Below are positions 1 through 9,203 of a stretch of DNA of 64,000 bases, one piece after another. The notes below the pieces were generated by a model. It was given only the letters and a program-made list of their open reading frames with translations, ran no database searches and was not told where the DNA came from. How positions within the stretch are numbered: the stretch's first letter is position 1; each line of letters begins with the position of its first letter. Made by a program: the position numbers and the translations under genes. The stretch is from Lonicera japonica (Eukaryota > Streptophyta > Magnoliopsida > Dipsacales > Caprifoliaceae). The stretch covers positions 26,653,736 to 26,717,735 of the forward strand of contig CM038469.1 of assembly GCA_021464415.1 (NCBI GenBank), in the 5' to 3' direction.

Positions 1-2136
1 TCAGGCAAGTTTGACTTCTTTGTCACCTATGGTGATTCGCCTAAACCAACCACACCTAAAGTTAATTTATCTCCACCTCCTTGTACTCCACCTCCAAAAC
101 CCAATAAACCTTCTCCTCCAAAACCCCAGCCTATTTCATCCTACAACAAACAGGCCTTCGAAGCCCTTAAAAGCCCATCTCCATTTCAACCCAATAACTT
201 TACCCTAGAACCCATATCGTGTTTCCTTATGGAAGAACAAAGCCCATTTCCACCCTCTGAAGATTTTGACAACCAATCCCAAAACATAAGCCATATCTGG
301 AAAGTTAAGAATCCAATTCATGGTGAACGAAAGAAAGTCTTAGCAGCTGAAGCAGCTCTTAATTGGCAGGCAGAAAATGCGGTTGCTCAAAATTCCATGT
401 TATCCCATATTGCCTCTAGCGCTCAGAGTATCAGCAGGAAACTATCCAAAATAGATACTGTTGAATCCTCTATTCAAGAGATACGTGGAAGACTACAGCA
501 AATTGATCAACAGATGAAGTATCTGTGTAATACAGTTACTGATTTTTTTGTTATGAATTCACAATTTCAAGTCATGCAGCGAGAACAAAAGTCCTTGCAA
601 GCACAATTGCTTTCTCTTCAAAAGGTTCAATCACCACCTAGATTTCCAGATCTTACCCAGTCTCCCCCTACCACAGGCATGTCTAATGCAATAGACCTAT
701 GGAAGGATGTTCCCAAACGGCGCCATCCCCATTGGCCTGATCCCAAACCAAAAACTCGCTCTCCTAAACCAAAATCCCACTATGCTTATGTTCCCAAAGC
801 TAAACCAAAACCACCACCACCTCTTACTATCAGAAACCCAGATTTTGACGATATGTATCTTGAAAACTACCGTCAAACATCTCACTCCTCGATCCAGCCT
901 CTTTCCAACCCAGTTCCTCCAACACCATCATTCAACAAACCAATCCTAACCTATTCCCAAAAAACCAACTCTTCAAGCAATCCCTCAGCCTATAAACCAG
1001 ATTATGACCCAACCACAGGTGCATCCACCAAGCAGATGGATATGTTGTTTGTTCATGATAAAGATGATATGCCAGAAAACCAAATTGCTTCATTCTTGAA
1101 ATCTTTAGCAATGGAAGATCGGGTCCCGATAAAAGCAACTCAACCAAATCTCTTTGCTAATTTTGAAGAAGTTTTCATGGCAGAACAAGTCCCTCGCCAA
1201 CAACAACAGCAACAACCACCTCCCCATCAGCCCCATCAGCCACAACCTCCACCTGAAAATGTCCAGGATCCAATCGTTGAAGATCCCTCATCAGATTATG
1301 ATTCCACAGATCGTGAATATGTTCTACCAAAAATTCCCCCAGGTGAAAAATATCAGCAATTTACTCTTGATGATATTTCTCCAAAGGAATGGCGTGCCAG
1401 ATTCCACAAGTTTACGACATGGATTCAGACGGATCTAGAACATCATTCTCAGCCAGAAGTCTTTTTAAGATTTCTCGCAAGATTGACAGGACGATTGAAA
1501 GATTGGTACAATTCCCTCGGCGAATACAGGCAAAAGACTCTCCAACAACAGAAAACCATTGATGGATTTCTTGGCCTTCTGTACATTGAATTTGTTGGAA
1601 AAGCAGAACGTCATTTGGACATCATGCGTGAAGAATTGTTAAGCATGAAGTGCTGTTCTCTAGCTTTATCAGATCTAGAAAAGCACTATGATCGTATTTC
1701 CCAGCGATTTTATGTCCTTGGCGGAATTGATGATGTGAATCTCAAGCAAATTGTATTCCATTCTTTCCCAAATCCCCTTGTTGTAGAAGCAAAGAAGATT
1801 TTGAAAATCCAAAACAAACAGATCAAGGATCTTACTCTTGCAGACATCTATGAAATATTCATAGACTCTGTCGAAAGAATGTGCAGTCAGCAAACTCTCA
1901 TGGTGAATATTCAGAAAAATGCTGATCGAATACGAGATTCCTGCAACAAAAATTGGATGAAAATCAAATGCAAAAATGATAAAGAGTGTGATTGTCGCTC
2001 CCACAGAAAAGGCAAATATTCTAGAAGACATCACAGGCACAGACAATTAAAGAACAGATCGTATGACGATGATAAGTCTTGGAAACGGCGTCCCAAGCAA
2101 GGAGATTCAAGAAAAAGAAACTGTGGAAATTTGTAA
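1..2136 (+). CDS. Pararetrovirus movement/capsid polyprotein, partial, open at window start
   Basis: The frame is already open at base 1; the first Met at 229 lies inside it and is not a likely start. Residues 5-75 are a Pro-rich linker, as found after the movement domain, which must lie upstream of the window. Around residues 140-210 there is a predicted coiled coil. Long Pro/Gln-rich segments follow. Residues about 445-630 (from IPPGEKYQQFTLDDI) look like the helical capsid core. The tail is Cys-rich then Lys/Arg/His-rich, as in nucleic-acid-binding capsid ends. The frame stops at 2136, overlapping the next frame by 58 nt. Continuity of basic character across the overlap suggests one ancestral polyprotein broken by an indel, although a programmed shift cannot be excluded. 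Confidence 0.75.
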   Translation, partial: SGKFDFFVTYGDSPKPTTPKVNLSPPPCTPPPKPNKPSPPKPQPISSYNKQAFEALKSPSPFQPNNFTLEPISCFLMEEQSPFPPSEDFDNQSQNISHIWKVKNPIHGERKKVLAAEAALNWQAENAVAQNSMLSHIASSAQSISRKLSKIDTVESSIQEIRGRLQQIDQQMKYLCNTVTDFFVMNSQFQVMQREQKSLQAQLLSLQKVQSPPRFPDLTQSPPTTGMSNAIDLWKDVPKRRHPHWPDPKPKTRSPKPKSHYAYVPKAKPKPPPPLTIRNPDFDDMYLENYRQTSHSSIQPLSNPVPPTPSFNKPILTYSQKTNSSSNPSAYKPDYDPTTGASTKQMDMLFVHDKDDMPENQIASFLKSLAMEDRVPIKATQPNLFANFEEVFMAEQVPRQQQQQQPPPHQPHQPQPPPENVQDPIVEDPSSDYDSTDREYVLPKIPPGEKYQQFTLDDISPKEWRARFHKFTTWIQTDLEHHSQPEVFLRFLARLTGRLKDWYNSLGEYRQKTLQQQKTIDGFLGLLYIEFVGKAERHLDIMREELLSMKCCSLALSDLEKHYDRISQRFYVLGGIDDVNLKQIVFHSFPNPLVVEAKKILKIQNKQIKDLTLADIYEIFIDSVERMCSQQTLMVNIQKNADRIRDSCNKNWMKIKCKNDKECDCRSHRKGKYSRRHHRHRQLKNRSYDDDKSWKRRPKQGDSRKRNCGNL

Positions 2137-5117
2137 AGAAAAGAAGTTTCAGGAAGAAGCGCGGTGATGGTTGTTTCATTTGTCATAAGAAAGGTCATTT
2201 TACAAAAAATTGCCCAAATGCAAAGAAGAAAGAAGCGTTCATGGCTCTCTTACTCCAACACCATCCAGAAACTCATGAATCAGATATTGAATCTTTGTTC
2301 TCAGCAACTGATGAAGCATCTCCAGAAACAATCATGCAGATTCATTATTCTGATAAAGAGCCAGAAAATAATTCAGATTCTCAATCAGACTCTCCCTCTG
2401 ACTCCTCATATTCCGCCAAGAACTCCTCAATCCCAGCAGTTTTCTCTCTTGAAGAATGCATGTCTATTACCCCACAGCCATCTCCATATGCAAAAATCTC
2501 TCTCATTCGCAAGCAATATGCAAAGCCAGTTCCCCTCATTGCATTCTTTGATACAGGATCAACCAAATCCTTTCTAAATCCATCCAAACTACCATCCTCT
2601 TATTGGCAAAAGTGTGCTCCACTTGCTTTTCAAGTCGCAAATGGAGAATATCTTACAGTCGATACTATTTCCAAATTAATTCAATTACAAATTTTCCCAG
2701 GAAAAGTCATTCGAAGTAAGGTATATGGTAGTAAGCTCCCTCGAAAGGATATTCTCATCGATTTTGATATCATTACTCAAATCTCAAGTTTGAAGTTTGA
2801 TGATGATGGACTTCGTTTTAAAAAATATATGTTACCGTGGATCAATCCAAAAGAAGCCTTTCATATTCAATCCCCAGTACCTATACTACAACCTCTTTCG
2901 GGTCCAACATCCATTGAAATTCTTACAAGCCAAATCATCAAAACCTCATGTGCAGAATCCCACACGGAATTCCTGCAAAAGTGCTCTAACCCTCTTTGGC
3001 AAAACCCAAAATACTTCGTTAAACTCCCATTTAAGTTAAACGAAGATGTTAACCCAACCAAAGCCTCTCACTCAGGAATGAACCCAGAACACCTTTCATT
3101 GGCCATAGCAGAACTGAAAACTTTACTTCAACAAAAACTCATTGAAGAAACCACTTCTCAATGGGCATGTGAAGCATTCTATGTCAACAAAAGGTCAGAA
3201 CAGGCAAGAGGAAAAATGCGATTAGTGATAAACTATCAGCCATTAAATCATTTTCTCTTAAGTGATAAGTTTCCCCTTCCTCAGAAGCATTCATTGTTCA
3301 GCCAACTGTCTCATGCAAAGATATTCTCAAAATTTGATCTCAAAGCAGGATTTTGGCAAATTGGAATTGATCCAAGTGAAAGACACAAGACAGCATTTTG
3401 CATCCTTGGTTACCACTACCAGTGGACTGTAATGCCCTTTGGCCTCAAAAATGCTCCGTCCGTTTTCCAAAGAACAATGGCAGCCATATTCCAACCTCTC
3501 ATGGCAAATGCTCTCATTTACATTGATGATATACTTCTATATTCTATGGACATGGAATCCCATTTCAACCTCCTATCTCATTTCTATCAGCTCGTCCAAG
3601 AAAATAGAATTATGTTATCCCAGAAGAAAATGATCATTGCAACAACAGAAATTGACTTCCTTGGAATGACAATTTCTAATGGTCAAATTCAACTCCAGCC
3701 CCATATCTCTAAGGATCTCCTCAAGTTTCCAGATAAGCTCACTTCAGTTACCCAGATTCAGCAATTTCTTGGTCTCGTGAATTACATGTCCCAATTCATT
3801 CCGAACCTTTCCAAATACACAGGCCCTTTGGCTGACCTCCTCAAAAAATCACCCCCTCCTTGGTCCCAAATTCATTCTGAAAATGTACGAAAGCTCAAAA
3901 GACTTACCCAATACCTTCCCCCATTACAGATTCCATCCACAGACACTGGAATCTTACAAACAGACGCCAGTGATCTATACTGGGCGGCTATTCTTTTTGA
4001 AGAAATTGATGGAAAAAGGAATGTGTGCGGTTACAAGTCAGGAAAATTCAAGCAATCAGAAAGCCATTACCATTCCACCTTTAAAGAAATTCTTGCAATT
4101 CACAGAGGCATAGAGAAATTCCAATTCCATCTTATTGGTCATCATTTTACCATTGAAACTGATATGAAGTCATTTCCAGCCATGTTACAATTCAAGAATA
4201 AACAGATCCCAAATCCACAATTACTCAGATGGTATGAATGGTTTTCACAATGGTCGTTTACAGCAAAGCATATCCCAGGCAAGCAAAATGTTACGGCAGA
4301 CTATTTCTCAAGAACTCAACCAACTGAACTAAACAGCTTATCCCACATCGAAACCATAAAGCCTTACCTACCCTGTAAATCCTATAAATACCAACCTCCA
4401 CAACCCCAAATACCACAAATCCTACCCTGCATCTTCTCTATTGAAGAAACCCCTTCTCAAATCCCCTCTTTCAAGATGAATCAAGCTAGCTCTTCCAGCT
4501 CTTCTAAACCCGAACCACTTTCTCACCCATTCCAATTCTCAGATTTTACCCCTCTTCTTGAACCCTTAGAAGCGATTCCCTATCTCCCAAAGGAAATCCA
4601 GGACATCCTTTTTGACAAATGGATTAAGCTTAGTGACAAAGAACTTGTCATAAAGTTTCTTGAAATCACTCTCATGAACTACGGTATTGTTTTCCGTGGT
4701 CTCCGTCTCCACCCAACTTATTCATTCCTTTCACTTTTTCATATCCATCGCCCCTGCAGAGTCCCCATACATGCACTTGTATTTCTCTGGTACCTGACTA
4801 GAGCATATACAATATGTATTGTTTTTGATGCCCCAGTTCTTCTCCAGTATCTTCGAATCACTCAGGCAGATCCAGATGTTCAAGGTTTCTACAATGAATT
4901 GTACAATCCTACTGCAAGCGGAACGTACAACTTGCTCACGTTTCTCAAATGGTTCAAATCTCCTCAGCAATGGTTAGATTTACTCCAGACTCATCCTAAT
5001 CAGGTATTGTATGATCCAGTTCAACAAACCTTTGAAGGAACCCTACCCAGAAGGAGAAAATGCTCAGATAACGAAATGGTTTCCACGAAACCTCGCAAAA
5101 TCAATCAAAGAACCTGA
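2079..5117 (+). CDS. Pararetrovirus protease-reverse transcriptase-RNase H frame
   Basis: This 1012-residue frame converts viral pregenomic RNA to DNA. Visible parts: CCHC zinc knuckle C-X2-C-X4-H-X4-C at residues 32-45; aspartic protease motif DTGS near residue 158; reverse transcriptase with FDLKAGFWQI near 421 and the catalytic YIDD at 481-484; RNase H with its first Asp in LQTDASD near 629 and the TFKEILAIHRGI helix. After RNase H comes a Ser-rich linker (about residues 800-815) and a roughly 200-residue region (PYLPKEIQDILFDKW onward) whose function I do not recognise. The catalytic residues I checked are present and the frame has no stop over 3 kb, so decay is mild. The listed Met at 2079 is only the first in frame; the upstream junction with the capsid frame suggests it is not a native start. 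Confidence 0.88.
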   Translation: METASQARRFKKKKLWKFVKKRSFRKKRGDGCFICHKKGHFTKNCPNAKKKEAFMALLLQHHPETHESDIESLFSATDEASPETIMQIHYSDKEPENNSDSQSDSPSDSSYSAKNSSIPAVFSLEECMSITPQPSPYAKISLIRKQYAKPVPLIAFFDTGSTKSFLNPSKLPSSYWQKCAPLAFQVANGEYLTVDTISKLIQLQIFPGKVIRSKVYGSKLPRKDILIDFDIITQISSLKFDDDGLRFKKYMLPWINPKEAFHIQSPVPILQPLSGPTSIEILTSQIIKTSCAESHTEFLQKCSNPLWQNPKYFVKLPFKLNEDVNPTKASHSGMNPEHLSLAIAELKTLLQQKLIEETTSQWACEAFYVNKRSEQARGKMRLVINYQPLNHFLLSDKFPLPQKHSLFSQLSHAKIFSKFDLKAGFWQIGIDPSERHKTAFCILGYHYQWTVMPFGLKNAPSVFQRTMAAIFQPLMANALIYIDDILLYSMDMESHFNLLSHFYQLVQENRIMLSQKKMIIATTEIDFLGMTISNGQIQLQPHISKDLLKFPDKLTSVTQIQQFLGLVNYMSQFIPNLSKYTGPLADLLKKSPPPWSQIHSENVRKLKRLTQYLPPLQIPSTDTGILQTDASDLYWAAILFEEIDGKRNVCGYKSGKFKQSESHYHSTFKEILAIHRGIEKFQFHLIGHHFTIETDMKSFPAMLQFKNKQIPNPQLLRWYEWFSQWSFTAKHIPGKQNVTADYFSRTQPTELNSLSHIETIKPYLPCKSYKYQPPQPQIPQILPCIFSIEETPSQIPSFKMNQASSSSSSKPEPLSHPFQFSDFTPLLEPLEAIPYLPKEIQDILFDKWIKLSDKELVIKFLEITLMNYGIVFRGLRLHPTYSFLSLFHIHRPCRVPIHALVFLWYLTRAYTICIVFDAPVLLQYLRITQADPDVQGFYNELYNPTASGTYNLLTFLKWFKSPQQWLDLLQTHPNQVLYDPVQQTFEGTLPRRRKCSDNEMVSTKPRKINQRT

Positions 5118-5607
5118 GAATACAGCATATGTAGAGTTCTTACAAGAGATGTGTACTCTAAACAAGGTTAACTATGATTCAGTTCCAAATTCCATCAAGT
5201 TTGGAAATGATCCATGGATAACTCCAGACATGAGTGATGTCTCGTGTGCTCCCCTTTTTGAATGTTTGTACATATATGCGACAAAGCATTTTTGGGAAGA
5301 AGGAGAACAAAGTTCAGAAACTATTGCGTTCGTTGATATGAGTTCAGACTCCACAGAAGAAGGTGAACCAGATCCGGAAGAAGTTCAGCAAGCAGCAGAT
5401 TTAGCAGCAGCAGCTCATGAAATAGAAGGATGGGAAGAAAACTTCATCCCTGAACACAACATCCCTGATCATATCTCTGACTATGATGCTGATGATGAAG
5501 AATATATTCCCCGTTGGCATAATCCTGATGATGATCACTGGAACCACAACAACTCTCCAGAAGTTCCAGAAACTCCCTACTATGGAAGCGGAAATGAAAC
5601 AGACTGA
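5011..5607 (+). CDS. Pararetrovirus C-terminal acidic frame
   Basis: A 198-residue frame overlaps the end of the pol frame by 107 nt in another register. Its first 60 residues read as a natural continuation of the unknown C-terminal region of the pol frame, while the pol frame itself ends in an unlikely basic tail. This suggests an indel near 5040-5060 rather than two native overlapping genes. The last 80 residues are strongly acidic (Asp/Glu-rich, with repeated DADDEE and NPDDD patches). I know no catalytic motif here. A native second ORF of the florendovirus type is the alternative. Confidence 0.55.
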   Translation: MIQFNKPLKEPYPEGENAQITKWFPRNLAKSIKEPENTAYVEFLQEMCTLNKVNYDSVPNSIKFGNDPWITPDMSDVSCAPLFECLYIYATKHFWEEGEQSSETIAFVDMSSDSTEEGEPDPEEVQQAADLAAAAHEIEGWEENFIPEHNIPDHISDYDADDEEYIPRWHNPDDDHWNHNNSPEVPETPYYGSGNETD

Positions 5608-6105
5608 CTCACTGTCGGCAGCTGTTTTGACTCAGCAGACTCGCATCTTGTGAATAAGTCCCATGTCACTATCGTGTCAGCATCCCCTTTTGTATTTGTC
5701 GGTAAAAGTTGTAAAGTAGTGTGCTTTTGTTAAAGTTGTTTGTTTTATTGTATCATGTGAGAAGGAATCTTATTCCTTTTTCAAAGTTGTATTATTGTTT
5801 CTTTACAGGTGTATGGTTGTTAGTGTCCTGCTTTCCCTATATAAGGGACGCCTTAGTTAGAGTTGCAGAGATCATTGAGTTAGTGAAGTAGCTTGGTGTG
5901 AGGAGTAGCATCTCTCTCTGTAATTCCCTCTCTCTATCAATGATATGTCATTAAGTTTTTATCTTATCCTGGGTTTATTCCTCTCTTGTTTTGCATTAGC
6001 TATATGTTTGGTTAAAGCTTATCTTTTATATAAAATTATTAATGATATTAGCATAGAACGTAGTCTCCCTTAATATGCTGAATCAGCGGTAAACTTCTTC
6101 CATGA
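5608..6105 (+). promoter_or_regulatory. Pararetrovirus intergenic/promoter region
   Basis: This non-coding stretch follows the last viral stop. Bases 5610-5700 hold TGACTCA-like repeats and a GTCAGCATCC stretch that resemble activator sites. TATATAAG lies at 5838-5845, followed by a CT-rich stretch (about 5910-5940) typical of transcript leaders. This is the position of the 35S-type promoter in caulimovirids. From about 5960 to 6105 I see nothing further; no tRNA-Met primer site belonging to the virus is present before the Cassandra LTR begins. Confidence 0.6.
5838..5845 (+). promoter_or_regulatory. TATA box of the pararetroviral promoter
   Basis: TATATAAG sits in the context CCCTATATAAGGGACG, 231 nt after the last viral stop codon. 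A transcription start would be expected near 5870. Confidence 0.6.
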
Positions 6106-6606
6106 TGTGACGCCCTGAGTGATGAGTACTCCCTTGTGTGGAGGAATGGTAGCTCGAGCGATGAGTACTCCCTTGTGTGGAGGAATGGTAGCTCAAAGGG
6201 GGCATCCCACACCGGAAGTTGGGGGATCCTTAGAGACCCATATAAGTAAGATATGGTCGCTAATTAAGTACGAGGCCGCTTGGGACGCGGTTGGAGCCGG
6301 TCGCCAGGACAAAACCGTGAGGGCGGGTGTTCGATCCCGTGCCAGAGCGGACAATATCGCCGCTGCGTACTCTGATACTAGGACGAGGCCTTTTGGGTAG
6401 CTCACTGGCTTCGGATCCCATGAGAACTCCGAAGTTAAGCGTGCTTGGACCAGAGCAATCCAGGGATGGGTGACCCCCTGGGAAGCTGGTCGTGAGCTCC
6501 CAGAAACAAATCCGTGAGGGGAGTAGATGGACTGGCCCTGAAGGGTTGCAGGTCGCACTCGCCCAAAGCGGACAATATCGTACTGAGGTGGGACCGGGTC
6601 GTTACA
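6106..6606 (+). repeat. Cassandra 5' LTR, with two internal duplications
   Basis: At 501 bp it is longer than its partner (352 bp). A 39-bp unit is duplicated in tandem at 6117-6155 and 6156-6194. A further 113-bp segment (6278-6390) ends with a second copy of ACGAGGCC (6270-6277 and 6383-6390). That segment resembles the LTR's own 3' part (AGCGGACAATATCG and CCGTGAGGG recur), so it is probably a rearranged copy of related Cassandra sequence. Confidence 0.8.
6401..6500 (+). repeat. 5S rRNA-derived block in Cassandra 5' LTR
   Basis: The block contains GGATCCCATGAGAACTCCG, then GAAGTTAAGCGTGCTTGG (5S A-box region) and GGGATGGGTGACC with CTGGGAAG (C-box region). It matches plant 5S rRNA with scattered changes. 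It is a retrotransposon-borne copy, not a member of a 5S gene array. Confidence 0.85.
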
Positions 6607-6608
6607 AA

Positions 6609-6620
6609 TGGTATCAGAGC
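6609..6620 (+). other. Primer binding site, initiator tRNA-Met (Cassandra)
   Basis: TGGTATCAGAGC begins two bases after the end of the first LTR; it is the standard plant iMet primer site. Confidence 0.85.
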
Positions 6621-6676
6621 GGACCCCACAGAGTACGGTGTGTCGACGAGGACGTCGATTCCCTTGGGGGGAAGGA

Positions 6677-7028
6677 TGTGACGCCCTGCGAGTGATGGAG
6701 TACTCCCTTGGGGGGAGGAATTGTAGTTCAAAGGGGGCATCCCACATCGGAAAGTGGGGGATCCTTGGAAACCCATATAAGTAAGAAACGATCGCTAATT
6801 AAGTACGAGGCCTTTTGGGAGGCTCACTGGCTTCGGATCCCATGAGAACTCCGAAGTTAAGCGTGCTTGGACCAGAGCAATCCAGGGATGGGTGACCTCC
6901 TGGGAAGCTGGTCGTGAGCTCCCATAAACAAATCCGTGAGGGGAGTAGATGGACTGGCCTTGAAGGGTTGCAGGTCGCACTCGCCCAAAGCGGACAATAT
7001 CGTACTAAGGTGGGACCGGGTCGTTACA
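6677..7028 (+). repeat. Cassandra 3' LTR
   Basis: This 352-bp LTR shares its ends and body with the first LTR but lacks that copy's two duplications, so it shows the ancestral layout. It carries the 5S-like block at about 6825-6926 with A- and C-box sequences intact. Confidence 0.85.
6825..6926 (+). repeat. 5S rRNA-derived block in Cassandra 3' LTR
   Basis: Same 5S-like order as in the first LTR (AACTCCGAAGTTAAGCGTGC, then GGGATGGGTGACCTCCTGG). The CCTCC version here is closer to plant 5S than the CCCCC of the first copy. Confidence 0.85.
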
Positions 7029-7428
7029 TGTATGGCGAAGATCTGTGTCGCGTAATACCGTATTCTTCCATGACGAGATTAGCCTCCCTCTCGAAGTGAG
7101 TGTCGTTGTCCGAGATGATCTCATGCGGGACGCCATACAGGCAGATGATGTTCCGTCGGATGAATCGGGCGACCTTTTTGGCGTCAAGGGTTTGGAAAGA
7201 CTCGGCTTCTACCCATTTGGTGAAGTAGTCGATGGCCACTAATATGAATTCATGGCCGTTGCTGGCTTTGGGTGAAATCTTTTCGATGATGTCGATTCCC
7301 CAAGTTGCAAATGGCCAGGGGGCAGTCATGTTGTACAACTCTTTCGGAGGCAGTTTCTGAGATCTAGCATAAATTTGGCATTTGTGGCAATGGCGTACGT
7401 GGTTGACGCAGTCGTTCTGTAGGGTAGA
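7029..7428 (-). pseudogene. Gypsy integrase, truncated
   Basis: The minus strand shows the HHCC zinc region (HCHKCQIYARS near 7360-7390), followed by the catalytic core with WGIDIIEKI, FILVAIDYFTKWVEA and GVPHEIISDND. The first two catalytic Asp positions are visible. The third acid and the C-terminal domain are absent because the element stops at the Cassandra border. An in-frame TAG at 7429-7431, where the family usually has Trp, separates it from the upstream RNase H part. Confidence 0.8.
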
Positions 7429-8412
7429 CTAGTAATAGCCTTGCCTGATGATCTTGCGGGCAAGTGTATGGCCGCTCATGTGAGGCCCACAATTGCCCCC
7501 ATGTATCTGATCCATCATTTTGACGGACTCTTTTTCTGCCAGACATTGGAGATGGGTCCCGTCGTAGTTCCTTTTGTATAGCCTGCCGGCACAAAGTATG
7601 AACCCTGATGCTAGTCTCCTGAGTGTGACCCGTGTTTCCTTGTCTGTTTGCTCGGGATACTGGTAATTTTTCAGCAGGTTCCAAATATCGTAAAACCAAG
7701 TGGTTGAGTCCCCATTCTCTCCATTCTCTACTTTCAAGGCCATGCAGTGTGCTGGTCCTGACTTCTTTTGTACTGTAAGAGTTATTTCTTCCATCCCCTC
7801 CGGGATATCGATCATAGATGCCAGGGTTGCCAGTGCGTCAGCAACACTGTTCTGTGACCTGGGGACATAGTAAAATTCCGCATGCTCGAACTTTCCCGCG
7901 ACATCCTCCAGTCGGGCAAGGTAGGGGACTAGTTTCTTATCTCTGATCTTCCATTCCTTCAGAACTTGGTGAACCACTAGTGCTGAATCTCCGTATACCT
8001 GTATTCTCTTTATACCCCTTTGGAGCGCGATCTCTAACCCGATAATGCAGGCTTCATATTCGGCCATGTTGTTGGTGCAAAAGAAGTCCAGACGATATGA
8101 TACCGGGGAGTGAGTTTGGTCTGGAGAGACTAACATGATGCTTATCCCGTTTTCGTTTTGGTTGGTGACCCCGTCGAAGTACAACTTCCAGTCCTCATCG
8201 GTCTCGACATTCATGATAGTTTCGTCCGAAAATTTGGCTTCTTCTAGCATGTCCCCTAATATCGGATTGTGGGCCAGGTAATCAGCTATGATCTTGCTTT
8301 TGACTGCCTTCTGGGTTACATAGGTGATGTCAAATTTGGAGAGTAAAAATAACCATTTTTCCATGCGGTTCGAGAGAGCTGGTTTCTCGAAGAGGTATTT
8401 CAACGGATCCAT
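7429..8412 (-). pseudogene. Gypsy archaeal-type RNase H region
   Basis: A 327-residue frame begins just after the first RNase H (MDPLKYLFEKPAL). The second RNase H domain starts around residue 75 with WKLYFDGV and continues through NMAEYEACIIGLE, VYGDSALVVHQV and SVADALATLASM, which carry its acidic residues. It ends at a nonsense codon just before the integrase zinc region. An in-frame TGA at 8413-8415 cuts it from the preceding RNase H frame. Confidence 0.82.
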
Positions 8413-9203
8413 TCATGATGCTAGGATGACTGGAAAAGTCAGCATGTAATGCCGTAATTTTTGCGTTACCCAGACAAGAGCAGTGCATGATTTCTCCAAA
8501 GCCGTGTAGTTTATCTCAAATGGGGACAATTTCTTGCTGATGTAGTAGATGGCCTGCTCTTTCTGTGTATCGGTCAGGTGTTGGGCTAGCATGGCTCCTG
8601 CAGCTGAATCAATGACGGTCAGGTATAGGATTAGTGGTAGTCCGGTCTGTGGTGGGGCTAAAACTGGGGGGTTGGAGAGGTAATTCTTAATTCTGTCAAA
8701 AGCCTCTTGGCACTGATCGTCCCAATTTCCTGGTGAAGACTTCCTCAGGAGTTTGAAGATGGGTTCGCAAGTTTGAGTAAGTTCAGAGATGAACCTGCTG
8801 ATGTATTGTAAATTACCCAGAAATCCCCGGACTTCTTTCTCGGTACGAGGCTCGGGCATGTCTTGGATAGCTCGAACTTTGGCAGGGTCTACCTCGATCC
8901 CCTTTTTACTGACGACATACCCAGGAGTTTTCCTTTGGTTACCCCGAACACACATTTCTGCGGATTGAGTCTCATGTGATACTGGCGGAGCCGGTCAAAG
9001 AAGGCTCGCAAGGCTGGCACATGGCCTTCCCTTTCCTTCGACTTGATTATCATGTCGTCCACATACACCTCTACCTCTTTGTGAATCATGTCGTGGAAAA
9101 TAGCTGTTGCTGCCCTCTGATACGTTGCTCCGGCATTCTTCAGCCCGAATGGCATAACGGTGTAGCAGTATGTCCTCCACGGTGTGATAAACGCTGTTTT
9201 TTC
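8413..9203 (-). pseudogene. Gypsy RT C-terminal half and first RNase H, frameshifted
   Basis: The catalytic YVDD (VYVDDMIIKS) lies at about 9060 on the minus strand, after MPFGLKNAGATYQ. The RNase H connection KEVRGFLGNLQYISRFI and the LILYLTVIDSAAGAMLAQ strand follow in a second register between 8413 and 8955, so there is a frameshift near 8890-8950. The usual Asp of RNase H (YLxxSD) reads YLTVID here. A TAA just upstream (about 9204) interrupts the frame to the N-terminal half. Confidence 0.8.

Larger units (their letters stand above)
1..6105 (+). mobile_element. Endogenous pararetrovirus (Caulimoviridae), 5' part outside window
   Basis: The segment carries, in order, a movement/capsid polyprotein frame, a zinc knuckle-protease-RT-RNase H frame, an acidic C-terminal frame and a promoter region with a TATA box. 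There is no integrase and no LTR, which separates it from Ty3/gypsy elements and fits an integrated caulimovirid. The joined MP-CP layout recalls petuviruses and florendoviruses, but I cannot choose a genus by eye. Coding frames change at about 2090 and 5050, so this copy looks broken. It ends near 6105 against a Cassandra element; the exact right border is not visible. Confidence 0.85.
6106..7028 (+). mobile_element. Cassandra-type TRIM retrotransposon with 5S rRNA-like LTRs
   Basis: Two LTRs, each beginning TGTGACGCCCTG and ending GGGTCGTTACA, lie at 6106-6606 and 6677-7028. Only 70 bp separate them: a PBS TGGTATCAGAGC at 6609-6620 (initiator tRNA-Met) and a purine-rich tract just before the second LTR. 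There is no coding capacity. Both LTRs contain a plant 5S rRNA-like block with its pol III internal promoter, which defines Cassandra TRIMs. The flanking 5-mers (CATGA left, TGTAT right) do not match, so the element did not stay as a clean insertion. Confidence 0.9.

Noticed and set aside
6119..6400. 93-codon open frame in the Cassandra 5' LTR
   Set aside because: It arises from the tandem duplication in the LTR and contains 5S-like sequence; Cassandra elements do not code for protein.
6401..6926. 5S rRNA genes
   Set aside because: Both 5S-like blocks lie inside TRIM LTRs with a PBS between them, and are diverged from plant 5S rRNA, so they are Cassandra parts and not rRNA genes.
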